Assembly (NCBI RefSeq): GCF_000298315.2
Contig: NZ_AEYE02000033.1
Location: forward strand, 117,333-181,332
DNA: 64,000 bases
Source: Rhizobium grahamii CCGE 502
GTDB taxonomy: Bacteria; Pseudomonadota; Alphaproteobacteria; Rhizobiales; Rhizobiaceae
Direction: 5' to 3'
The notes under the pieces were generated by a model, which searched no databases, was not told the DNA's origin, and worked only from the letters and a program-made list of their open reading frames with translations. A program made the translations under genes and the position numbers. Shown in pieces: positions 36,879-44,890 of the stretch. Within the stretch, counting starts at the first letter, position 1. The number at the start of each line of letters is the position of its first letter.

Positions 36879-38087
36879 ATGCCAAACTTCAGGTACCGAG
36901 CGATCGATCTCTCGGGGCAGATGCTCGAGGGTGTTTTGCAGGCAAACTCCAGCGCGCTGATGGCCGCGGAGCTCGAACGCCAGGCCCTGTTTCCAATTGA
37001 TATAGAGGAAGTGAAGAAAACAAGCGCGGGACTGGGGCTGTCGTTCCAGACGACCGCTTCTTATGATGACGTAACAGCCTTCACTGAAGATCTCGCTGCC
37101 CTTCTTTCGGCAAGCGTCGCTCTGGATCGGGCGTTGCAGATCATCCATCAATCCACAAAGCGGCATGCACTCGCCAGCATGACCAGATCGCTTTGGGACG
37201 TGGTGTCGAAGGGGCACAGTTTTGCCGAGGCCATTGGCGCTTATCCGGCGGCGTTTCCCCAAACCTACGTCAAGATGGTCGAGGTCGCCGAGGTTGCCGG
37301 CAATCTCGACATCACGCTGCAGGTAATTGCACAGGAGCGGCGCCGCGGGCGGGAACTGAGGCGACGCCTGACCTCGGCGCTCGCCTATCCGGCATTTCTG
37401 GTGCTTGCTGCGATCGGCGTTCTGTTTTTCGTCCTTACGGCGGTCATTCCCGAATTCGACAACGCGCTCGTTGGCATGGGCGCGGTAGCCAACGGCTCGG
37501 CTTCGGTGGTCTTTGCTCTGTCACGGGCAACCGCCGCCAACAGCACGCTGATGTCAATCATTGGGGTGGTTGCACTTTGCGGCGTCCTCTTTATCAGCCG
37601 TAGCAAGACGGCAAAATCGATCCTGATCTCCCTGCTCGGTTACCTCCCCGGCATCGACACGCTGCTGATGCAGGAGCGCGCCGTCGTCTTCTGCTCGACA
37701 TTTGCCATGCTGAACAAGAGTGGAGTCGATCTTCCGACATCCCTTCGCCTTATCCGCGGCCTGATGCGCGAGAAGCATTCTGCGGAGGTCGTTGCCGACG
37801 TTCTGGCGCGGGTAAGGGACGGCAGCCAACTCACCGATGCCCTTTCCCACGTGTCTTTCCTTCCCCCCTACGGTCTGCAGATGCTGCGGGTCGGGGAAAC
37901 CACGGGAGACACCGGAAAGGCCGCGCTGCGGGTTGCGACCTATTACGAAGCCAGGCTCGACCGCTCGATTTCCCGTGCCACCGCGATCATCGGCCCGCTG
38001 GTGCTGCTGACTGTCAGTGCCCTCATCGCCTGGATCATCGTCTCGGTCATCACGGCACTGCTCAGCCTGAACGACTTACTGATGTGA
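36879..38087 (+). CDS. gspF: type II secretion inner-membrane protein GspF
   Basis: 402 residues with two GspF/PilC repeats. Each has a cytoplasmic helical domain (LAALLSASVALDRALQIIHQ and FAMLNKSGVDLPTSLRLIRG) followed by membrane segments; three transmembrane helices in all. The N-terminal MPNFRYRAIDLSGQMLEGVLQA is typical. It is the platform protein that couples the GspE ATPase to pseudopilus assembly. First gene of the gsp operon; its stop is 5 bp before the gspG ATG. Confidence 0.92.
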   Translation: MPNFRYRAIDLSGQMLEGVLQANSSALMAAELERQALFPIDIEEVKKTSAGLGLSFQTTASYDDVTAFTEDLAALLSASVALDRALQIIHQSTKRHALASMTRSLWDVVSKGHSFAEAIGAYPAAFPQTYVKMVEVAEVAGNLDITLQVIAQERRRGRELRRRLTSALAYPAFLVLAAIGVLFFVLTAVIPEFDNALVGMGAVANGSASVVFALSRATAANSTLMSIIGVVALCGVLFISRSKTAKSILISLLGYLPGIDTLLMQERAVVFCSTFAMLNKSGVDLPTSLRLIRGLMREKHSAEVVADVLARVRDGSQLTDALSHVSFLPPYGLQMLRVGETTGDTGKAALRVATYYEARLDRSISRATAIIGPLVLLTVSALIAWIIVSVITALLSLNDLLM

Positions 38088-38092
38088 TCGCC

Positions 38093-38557
38093 ATGAAAAA
38101 GCCGTCCCCACACCCGCTCCCGACCGTCCGCAACCGTCCCCGGCGCCGCAAGGACAAAGGCGATGGTGGTTTCACTCTCTTGGAACTGCTGGTCGTGCTC
38201 GTGATCCTGAGCCTGGTTGCAAGCATTGCCGCTCCGCGCGTCCTTGGTTACCTCTCGGAGGCACGTGTGCGCGCAGCACGGCTGCAGATCGAAGCCCTAA
38301 CCTCGGCCTTCGATCTCTTCTATCTCGACACGTCGCGCTATCCGACAGAACGCGAGGGCCTCACCGCCTTGGTGAGCGGCCCGGCGATCAAGCGCTGGAA
38401 GGGTCCCTATATCCAGCAGGCCTCGATCCCGCTGGACCCCTGGGGCCACGAGTATCAATATCGCATTGGCAACAAGGGGCGACCCCAGATCATTTCCTTT
38501 GGTGCCGATGGCGTTGAAGGGGGGGCCGACAATGCCGCAGACATTACGATCCAGTAA
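38093..38557 (+). CDS. gspG: major pseudopilin GspG
   Basis: 154 residues. Prepilin cleavage is expected at G26/F27 (GG-FTLLELLVVLVIL) with Glu at +5 of the mature protein. The unusually long, basic leader (26 residues) fits a type IV-like prepilin. The C-terminus has the GspG features RYPTEREGLTALV, WKGPYIQ, DPWGHEYQY and SFGADGVEGG (calcium-site region). It forms the shaft of the pseudopilus. An in-frame GTG at 38084 is an alternative start. Confidence 0.93.
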   Translation: MKKPSPHPLPTVRNRPRRRKDKGDGGFTLLELLVVLVILSLVASIAAPRVLGYLSEARVRAARLQIEALTSAFDLFYLDTSRYPTEREGLTALVSGPAIKRWKGPYIQQASIPLDPWGHEYQYRIGNKGRPQIISFGADGVEGGADNAADITIQ

Positions 38558-38990
38558 CCCTCCTTCGAACGATGGCGGCTTTGCCCTGCTGGAACTCCTG
38601 GCAGCACTTGCAATTATTGCTTTCGTGGCGGCGATGGCCCTGCCCTACATGGCCAACACCTCGCAAGCGATGAGCCTGAAGGTTCAGGCTGCGGAGATCG
38701 CAGCACTCCTGCGACAGGATCGGAACATGGCCATGGCGGAGGGCCGCACCATCGTGTCGACCATCGACGCTCGCCGCGGCACGGTCCTGTCCGGTTCGTC
38801 GGCGAGACGGGTCATGCTGAGGGAGGGATCCGCGATCCGGGTGGAACGCGCAGGCCACGCCGGTAGGGTGGCCTTTCAGGCCAATGGCCGTTCCTCCGGC
38901 GGGACCTTCGATATTGAGGGGCCGCGCGCGACCTTCCGAATATCGGTGAACCCGCTGACCTCGGGCATCATGCTGTCAACGCTCGAATGA
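38532..38990 (+). CDS. gspH: minor pseudopilin GspH
   Basis: 152 residues. Leader cleavage is expected at G16/F17 (GG-FALLELLAALAII), Glu at +5. The rest has the GspH/FimT layout with a beta-rich C-terminus (GRVAFQANGRSSGGTF). ATG 38532 lies inside the 3' end of gspG, a 26-bp overlap. It belongs to the pseudopilus tip complex. Confidence 0.88.
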   Translation: MPQTLRSSNPPSNDGGFALLELLAALAIIAFVAAMALPYMANTSQAMSLKVQAAEIAALLRQDRNMAMAEGRTIVSTIDARRGTVLSGSSARRVMLREGSAIRVERAGHAGRVAFQANGRSSGGTFDIEGPRATFRISVNPLTSGIMLSTLE

Positions 38991-38999
38991 GGCCCGGCA

Positions 39000-39410
39000 A
39001 TGTGTGCACCCCTTACGCAGAACGTTTCGAAAATCCGCGATCGGCGCGATCAGGGATTAACGCTGCTTGAGGTCCTGGTCGCCGTAGCCATCCTCGCAGC
39101 CTTGCTCTACGTGGTGCCACGCAGCCTCGTCTCGGCGCGCACCTCGATCGTTCAGTCCCGGGCCTGGCTCGAGGCACGGATGGTCGCCGAAGAAGTCCTT
39201 GCCGAAGAACTGCAGGGCAAGACCGTTCGCACCGGCACGTTTGGCGGCGTGAGCCATGGTCGCCGGTGGCGCGCCGTCATCACGCCGTCTCCCGAGGCCG
39301 CCGGGCACGGACCGGAGGGACAGACACTGCTCGAAGCAAGGCTCTCCGTCGACGTATCGTCCTCGCGTCGGCTGGCCGTCGATCGACTGTTGGTCGGAGT
39401 GGCTGAATGA
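39000..39410 (+). CDS. gspI: minor pseudopilin GspI
   Basis: 136 residues. Cleavage at G19/L20 (QG-LTLLEVLVAVAIL), Glu at +5; the TLLEVLVA variant is typical for GspI. It forms the tip with GspJ and GspK. Ends four bases into gspJ. Confidence 0.88.
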   Translation: MCAPLTQNVSKIRDRRDQGLTLLEVLVAVAILAALLYVVPRSLVSARTSIVQSRAWLEARMVAEEVLAEELQGKTVRTGTFGGVSHGRRWRAVITPSPEAAGHGPEGQTLLEARLSVDVSSSRRLAVDRLLVGVAE

Positions 39411-40048
39411 GAAAAGGGCGCAAGAGCGGAGACGGTGGCTTTGCCATGCTGGAGGCCTTGGTTGTCCTCCTGCTCAGCACCCTTATCTTTCAGGCGCTCC
39501 TTTTGTCGGCCTATCTCGTGACCCGCTCTTCGGCGGCGGCCAGCCGGGACGCGGGAAGCGTCGAACGTCTTGCGACCGGGCTCACCGCCTTGCGACGCGA
39601 CCTGTCAGAGGTCGCGGCAATCAAAACGAGCGAGCGGCCCGGCGCGCCACTGCTGTTTTATGGCGGTGAAAGAGCCATCGGCCTCGCGACCGGCTCCACG
39701 GATCAACTGGTCTGGATTTCGGCCAGATCTGGCGATCTCGTCCGGTCTGCAATCGCCAGGCTTCCCTCGGCGACCGGCTTCGAGAAGGTGAGCGCCGCTC
39801 CACCGACAGCGTTGTTGCAGGGAGCCTGGGACTATCGCTTCTCCTTTGCGCAAAACACCGGGAAAGGCATTGTGTGGAGCAGTTCGTGGTTCGATCGCCC
39901 AAGGCTTCCCGATATCATTCGCCTACAGATATGGAGCAAGTCAGATGCACGACGCGCGCCTTTGACGCTCGTGGTCTCGCCACATGTCGATCCACCGCGC
40001 CTGTGCCCGGAAGGCGCGAGCTGCGAAGGAGGCGCCAATGCGACGTGA
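39407..40048 (+). CDS. gspJ: minor pseudopilin GspJ
   Basis: 213 residues. Cleavage at G11/F12 (GG-FAMLEALVVLLLSTLIF), Glu at +5, followed by the longer beta-rich domain of GspJ (RRDLSEVAAIKTSERPG). Overlaps gspI and gspK. The Cys pair near the C-terminus (LCPEGASC) may form a disulphide. Confidence 0.87.
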   Translation: MRKGRKSGDGGFAMLEALVVLLLSTLIFQALLLSAYLVTRSSAAASRDAGSVERLATGLTALRRDLSEVAAIKTSERPGAPLLFYGGERAIGLATGSTDQLVWISARSGDLVRSAIARLPSATGFEKVSAAPPTALLQGAWDYRFSFAQNTGKGIVWSSSWFDRPRLPDIIRLQIWSKSDARRAPLTLVVSPHVDPPRLCPEGASCEGGANAT

Positions 40049-40910
40049 CGGCGGATATGTCACGCTGGCAACCCTCGTGGTCTGCGGCTTGCTCGCTGGG
40101 ATCGTATCGACGCTGGTGCTGTCGGCGCAGCCGACCCTGGTTCTTACGCGCCTTGGAGTAGACGATCTCGTAACTGAGAACTTGCTCGACAGCGGCGCAA
40201 CGGCATCCGCCTACCTTCTGTTCACGGAAGACAAGGACGCTTCATTTGTCGATGGCCGCATCATCCGTCTGCCGACGGGCACCGTCACCTTGCAGGTTGC
40301 TGCAGAAGCTGGACGGCTCGATCTCAATGCATCGCCGCCCGACCTTCTGAAAGGACTTTTCAAGGCAGTGGATGGCCAGTCACTTTCCCCCGACGCGTTC
40401 GCGGCGCGGGTCATTGACTGGCGCGACGGAGACAATGAGCGGACGCCTGAAGGCGCAGAGCGCTCCGACTATAGGGGATACGGTACCAGTGGCCTGCCTA
40501 CGAACGCAAAATTCCAGTCTGTGGGCGAGTTGCGCTTCCTCAGGGGACTGAGCGAGAATGATTACATGAGAGTCGAGTCGTTTCTCACGGTGCACAATCG
40601 GAGTGGCATGCTTTATCCGGCGTCCGCGTCCCGGAAGGCGCTGCTTGCGATCCCTGACATGAGCGAGGCGGATGCCACGACACTTGCAGACCTGCGCGGC
40701 GACAAAGACAGTGACGAGCGGCAAGCCTTGGTAAAGAAATACGAAGGCTTTCTCACGGACGAAAGGCCGACCGTCTATCGTGTGAAGCTTGTTGCGCACA
40801 GCAAAAGCGGCCGTATCGGAACCGCCGAGATGGTCGTGGGCGACGCAAATGACAGCCCCAAAGGCTATGTTGTCTACGCGTGGGCGCTCACCGGATCCGT
40901 GGGTCGCTGA
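40038..40910 (+). CDS. gspK: minor pseudopilin GspK
   Basis: 290 residues, much longer than the other pseudopilins as expected. Cleavage at G6/Y7 (GG-YVTLATLVVCGLL); position +5 is not Glu, the usual GspK exception. The conserved GRLDLNASPPDLL and VIDWRDGDNE regions and the helix-hairpin-helix domain are present. It caps the pseudopilus tip. Overlaps gspJ by 11 bp. Confidence 0.9.
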   Translation: MRRDGGYVTLATLVVCGLLAGIVSTLVLSAQPTLVLTRLGVDDLVTENLLDSGATASAYLLFTEDKDASFVDGRIIRLPTGTVTLQVAAEAGRLDLNASPPDLLKGLFKAVDGQSLSPDAFAARVIDWRDGDNERTPEGAERSDYRGYGTSGLPTNAKFQSVGELRFLRGLSENDYMRVESFLTVHNRSGMLYPASASRKALLAIPDMSEADATTLADLRGDKDSDERQALVKKYEGFLTDERPTVYRVKLVAHSKSGRIGTAEMVVGDANDSPKGYVVYAWALTGSVGR

Positions 40911-40926
40911 TGGTGAGGTGTATTCA

Positions 40927-41976
40927 ATGACCGGGATGACCAGATCGATCAAGCGAAGCTTTTCAGCCTTGCTGGGCGAGATGGTTTCCTGGCAGGCCGC
41001 AGCGAACCTCCCCCGCCGCAATCGTGGAACATTCCTTGTTGTCGAGGAGCCGGCAAAGCTCGTCTGCTACCGTGTCTCCAGAGCGGGGCCGATCTACAAG
41101 GCCGAGGGACCCCGTGACAACCTCACCTGGCTCAGCAACGTCGTTGGAACACAGCCAGTCGAACTGCGACTTGGCGCGGATCGTCCTGTCGTGCGATCAC
41201 TTAAGCTGCCGGCAGCAAGCAAACATCATGTCGATGCGATCATCCGTCATCAGCTCGAACAGCTTCTTCCATGGCCCGCGGACAAAATGACGTTCGACTA
41301 CGAGCTTGAAAACAGCGAACCGTCAGACACCCCCGATCAATTGTGTGTCCGCGTCGTCGCGGTGTCTCTTGCCGCAATGCGGGCGGCAATCGATCCCCTT
41401 GACGCTGCCGGGGTCAAGGCCGTTGTTGTCGGACTGGCGGCCGATCCGTTCGCGAAATTGAGTACAATCAATTTGTTGCCAGGCGCGAAGGCGGCGCTTG
41501 CAGGGAGGCGTTCGCGCCTCGCTCTTTCGTCCCTGTGCGTCTTGGCAAGCATTGGAGTGGCGATCCTTGCAGCTGGCGGCTGGCAACTCCACCAGGCAAT
41601 CCAGGAGAAAAAGCGGATCGAAGCCTCCCTCACCAATCTTCGCGGCACGATCGACAAAGCGCGTCAGAAGGCTGAACAGGCGGAGAGTTCCAGCGCCAAG
41701 CTGGCGCGGAAATGGGATGCAGCTTCCATGGTCGTCCTGATGGATGAACTCTCCAAAATCATTCCGGAGACGACCTATCTCACCACGCTCGATGTCTCGG
41801 ATCGAAACGTTCGGATCGCGGGGTTTTCCGCCAATGCCGGGCGGCTGATTGGCATCATCGAGGGTTCCGAGATGCTCGAAGCCGCAAATTTCTCGGCCCC
41901 GGTCGTCCGCGATGGCGACAACGGCAAGGAGCGGTTCGAAATCCTTGCCCATCTTGCGGGAGCGAAAACACAATGA
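40927..41976 (+). CDS. gspL: type II secretion protein GspL (PilM/PilN-like)
   Basis: 349 residues. A cytoplasmic actin-like part (LKLPAASKHHVDAIIRHQLEQLLPW) is followed by one membrane helix (LALSSLCVLASIGVAILAAG) and a periplasmic coiled coil and ferredoxin-like domain (TTYLTTLDVSDRNVRIAGFS). It anchors GspE to the membrane. ATG 40927 was chosen, 17 bp after gspK; upstream in-frame ATGs lie within gspK. It overlaps gspM by four bases. Confidence 0.83.
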   Translation: MTGMTRSIKRSFSALLGEMVSWQAAANLPRRNRGTFLVVEEPAKLVCYRVSRAGPIYKAEGPRDNLTWLSNVVGTQPVELRLGADRPVVRSLKLPAASKHHVDAIIRHQLEQLLPWPADKMTFDYELENSEPSDTPDQLCVRVVAVSLAAMRAAIDPLDAAGVKAVVVGLAADPFAKLSTINLLPGAKAALAGRRSRLALSSLCVLASIGVAILAAGGWQLHQAIQEKKRIEASLTNLRGTIDKARQKAEQAESSSAKLARKWDAASMVVLMDELSKIIPETTYLTTLDVSDRNVRIAGFSANAGRLIGIIEGSEMLEAANFSAPVVRDGDNGKERFEILAHLAGAKTQ

Positions 41977-42533
41977 ACAGCAAACGGAATGCCGCAAAAA
42001 ACGTCAAAATAGCAGCGGTCGCGGTGCTCGTTGGCCTGCTGTTCGTCCCCGCTGCGGTTGCGGCATGGAGCTTGATGGAAGCACGGGGTCTTTCGCAGGC
42101 AAATGCAGAGCAGCAGCTGTCCCTGGAGGCACTGAAGGGGAAGCTCGCAGCACTCGAAGGCAGCACGAACGACGCAGACGGTGATGGTGCCGCAATCTAC
42201 CTGCCGGGCGACACCCCGGCTGTCGCAGCTGCCGAATTGCAACGCCTGATGACCGATGTGATCGGCGAAACCGGGGCAAAGATCGCCCAGTTTGAATTCG
42301 TCGACCCCGGGGAAAACGCATCTGACGATGGCGCAGTCGAGATGCGCGTTCTTTTCGAGACGACCACAGATCCGCTGCAGCAAATTCTCTTTGCTACGGA
42401 GAGCAACCCGACAGCTCTGGTCTTCAAATCCATCACGATCGAGAGCGCAGAAACGAGCGTCAACAGCAAAGAGCCGCCTGCACTGCGTGTTTCGGCGTCG
42501 GTCGAGGGCTATTGGCGAAGGAGCAAGCTGTGA
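41973..42533 (+). CDS. gspM: type II secretion protein GspM
   Basis: 186 residues: short cytoplasmic N-terminus, one membrane helix (VAVLVGLLFVPAAVAAWSL), a coiled coil (NAEQQLSLEALKGKLAALEG) and a small periplasmic ferredoxin-like fold. This is the usual plan of GspM, the partner of GspL. Overlaps its neighbours on both sides by four bases. Confidence 0.78.
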   Translation: MNSKRNAAKNVKIAAVAVLVGLLFVPAAVAAWSLMEARGLSQANAEQQLSLEALKGKLAALEGSTNDADGDGAAIYLPGDTPAVAAAELQRLMTDVIGETGAKIAQFEFVDPGENASDDGAVEMRVLFETTTDPLQQILFATESNPTALVFKSITIESAETSVNSKEPPALRVSASVEGYWRRSKL

Positions 42534-42979
42534 ACGGCCGGCCAGGGTTTGGAATTGTGGCGGGCGTCGCCCTTTTGGCGATGGCGGGCGCCGCTCTGCC
42601 CCAATCAGAACCCAGCGCTCCGGCCCCGTGGCTCAGCGGCGTTAGCCTCGAGAAGCTCGAGGCGACGCGACTTCACCCGCTGTTTTCACCGTCAAGGCAG
42701 CCCCCGGTCCCCGATGAGCCAGTCGTGGTGGCTGCTCCGGTTGTTGCAAGTGTCTCCGAAGCATCGACATCTGCACCAGAGGTAAAACTCGTTGGGATCA
42801 TTTCGATCGGCGGAAACCACCAGGCGCTCCTGCAGGACCCCGCAAGCGGTCAGATCCATCGCTTGAAGAGCGGCGACAGGCTTCAGAACTGGGTGGTCTC
42901 CATCGTCGACAATCGCACGGTCAAGCTTGAACAGGATGGCCGGCGCCAGGATTATCGGATGTTTGCCCCGTCTCAATAG
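42530..42979 (+). CDS. GspC-like HR-domain protein of the T2SS
   Basis: 149 residues from GTG 42530, which overlaps the gspM stop and has AGGAG upstream. One N-terminal hydrophobic helix, a Pro/Ala-rich linker (SPSRQPPVPDEPVVVAAPVV) and a C-terminal HR-like domain (KLVGIISIGGNHQALLQDP ... RLKSGDRLQNWVVSIV). The HR domain is the part of GspC that binds the secretin, so this is probably the GspC equivalent, lacking a PDZ domain. Some annotations would call it GspN. Confidence 0.7.
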   Translation: MNGRPGFGIVAGVALLAMAGAALPQSEPSAPAPWLSGVSLEKLEATRLHPLFSPSRQPPVPDEPVVVAAPVVASVSEASTSAPEVKLVGIISIGGNHQALLQDPASGQIHRLKSGDRLQNWVVSIVDNRTVKLEQDGRRQDYRMFAPSQ

Positions 42980-42985
42980 CGCCGG

Positions 42986-44680
42986 TCAGACAGTCACGCG
43001 CAGGACCTCCTCGATCGACGTGATGCCCTTGCGGTATTTCGCAAAGCCGTCGTCGAGCATCGTGGTCATGCCGGCGCGCACGGCCGCTGCCTGAATGTTC
43101 TGCGGATCGACGTCCTCGCGGATGAGGCCGCTCAACTCGGCATCGACGGGCAAGACCTCGAAAATCCCAACGCGTCCACGATAGCCGCTTTCGCCGCAAT
43201 ATGGGCAACCAACAGCTCGGAAACACGTATCCCCTGGGCGCGGAACGAAGCCGCGACGCGCAAGGGCGGAATGCTCAGCGCCCGCGCCATCGGTCGCCGG
43301 CGCCCTGCAGCGTTCACAGAGCCTGCGGACAAGCCGCTGAGCAATGACACACCGCAAGGCGGACGCAAGGAGGAAGGTTTCGACCCCAAGATCCATGAGC
43401 CGGATGATAGCGTCCGACGCACTGTTGGTGTGCAAGGTCGTCAGCACCAGATGGCCCGTGAGCGCGGCCTGGATTCCGATCGAGGCGGTCTCGCTGTCAC
43501 GCATCTCGCCGACCATCATGATATCCGGGTCCTGGCGCAGGAAAGAGCGCATCGCGTTCGCGAAGGTCAGATTGATAGATGGCTTCACCTGGGTCTGGCT
43601 GACGCCGGCGATCTGATACTCGATCGGGTCCTCGATGGTCATGATCTTGCGCTCGGGACTGTTGAGGCTGGACAGCGCCGCCGTCAGCGTTGTCGTCTTG
43701 CCACACCCTGTCGGGCCGGCAACGACGATCAGCCCATGCGGCTCCGCGATCTGGATACTCAAGACCGAGTAATCGCGGGACGCCATACCAAGACGGGAAA
43801 GATCAAGTGCTTCAGCACCCTTGACGAGAATTCGGGCGACAAGCGCCTCGCCATGCAAGGTTGGCATCGTCGCCACGCGGAAATCGGCGCGCGTGGTGTT
43901 GATCGTGATGCGCGCACGCCCGTCCTGCGGCAGCCGATGCTCGGCGATATTGAGGCCAGCGAGGATCTTGATGCGGGACACGACGCCTCGCGCGATATCG
44001 TTCGAGAGCGGCTGCATGGTCCTCAGCATGCCATCCACTCGCATGCGGACACGGACGCCATCCGGTTGCGGCTCGATGTGGATGTCCGTCGCGGACAAAT
44101 TCAATGCGGTTTCCAGCAACTGGTCGACGGCCCGAACGATGGGGGCGCCGCTCGCGAGATCATGTAGGCGATCAAGATCCTCCTCGGCCGCACGCTGCGC
44201 CCGCGCGGCGGTTTGTTCGGTTGGCGCTGAGACTGTTGCCTGATCCCTGGAGAGCAACCGTTCGAAGAGCATCGCCATCTCTTCAAAAGTCGCCACTCTC
44301 ATCTCCACGCGCTCTCCAAGCGCCGCCACCGCGGCCTCGATCGCCTCCTCGCGTGTCGGGTCGGCGATCACCAATATCTGCCGGCCTTTCTCCAGCGCCG
44401 GGAGCGCCCATGCCGCGCGCAAAAACCGCGGCGACAGATCCGCGGTGAGCTCCGGCCGAAACTCTATCTGGTCGACGGCGGCGCGACCGAGCCCGTGAAA
44501 TCCGCCAATCGCCTCGGCGAGTTGCTCTCCCGACAGAACGCCGGTCTCCCAGATTCCACTGTAGCTCGAGGGGGGCGCCTTGAGCATTCGCTCAAGCGAC
44601 AGCCTCTCGGATGGCCCGACCAGGTCATCGTTCGTCACGAGATATCGGACAAAGTCCGTCAAAACAGTTGCAGTGGCCAT
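42986..44680 (-). CDS. gspE: type II secretion ATPase GspE
   Basis: 564 residues from ATG 44680 (MATATVLTDFVRYL). N-terminal MshEN-like domain, then the ATPase with Walker A GPTGCGKTTT, Asp box (TIEDPIEYQ), Walker B (LRQDPDIMMVGEMRD) and His box (TGHLVLTTLHTN), and the tetracysteine zinc motif (CERC ... CPYCGESGYRGR). It powers pseudopilus assembly. Unusually it is on the opposite strand, convergent with the GspC-like gene (6-bp gap) and divergent from gspD. An upstream in-frame ATG at 44755 would add 25 residues. Confidence 0.92.
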   Translation of the reverse strand: MATATVLTDFVRYLVTNDDLVGPSERLSLERMLKAPPSSYSGIWETGVLSGEQLAEAIGGFHGLGRAAVDQIEFRPELTADLSPRFLRAAWALPALEKGRQILVIADPTREEAIEAAVAALGERVEMRVATFEEMAMLFERLLSRDQATVSAPTEQTAARAQRAAEEDLDRLHDLASGAPIVRAVDQLLETALNLSATDIHIEPQPDGVRVRMRVDGMLRTMQPLSNDIARGVVSRIKILAGLNIAEHRLPQDGRARITINTTRADFRVATMPTLHGEALVARILVKGAEALDLSRLGMASRDYSVLSIQIAEPHGLIVVAGPTGCGKTTTLTAALSSLNSPERKIMTIEDPIEYQIAGVSQTQVKPSINLTFANAMRSFLRQDPDIMMVGEMRDSETASIGIQAALTGHLVLTTLHTNSASDAIIRLMDLGVETFLLASALRCVIAQRLVRRLCERCRAPATDGAGAEHSALARRGFVPRPGDTCFRAVGCPYCGESGYRGRVGIFEVLPVDAELSGLIREDVDPQNIQAAAVRAGMTTMLDDGFAKYRKGITSIEEVLRVTV

Positions 44681-44890
44681 CCGAGTGTCGCCTTGTCTGC
44701 TTTGCTTCCCTCTTTCAATTGCTGCAGCGTCCGCCAAGTTGAACGACAAGTCCATGCCGACCTTCGGGTAAGATATCAGCCTCGCACGCGTTGCCTACTG
44801 TAAGATGTGCATAGCCGCCATTAGCGATAGTTCCACCCCTGAAAAATGCTAGGTTCGGTGACTGGAAGCTAGAGAATCAGTCGAGGGGAG

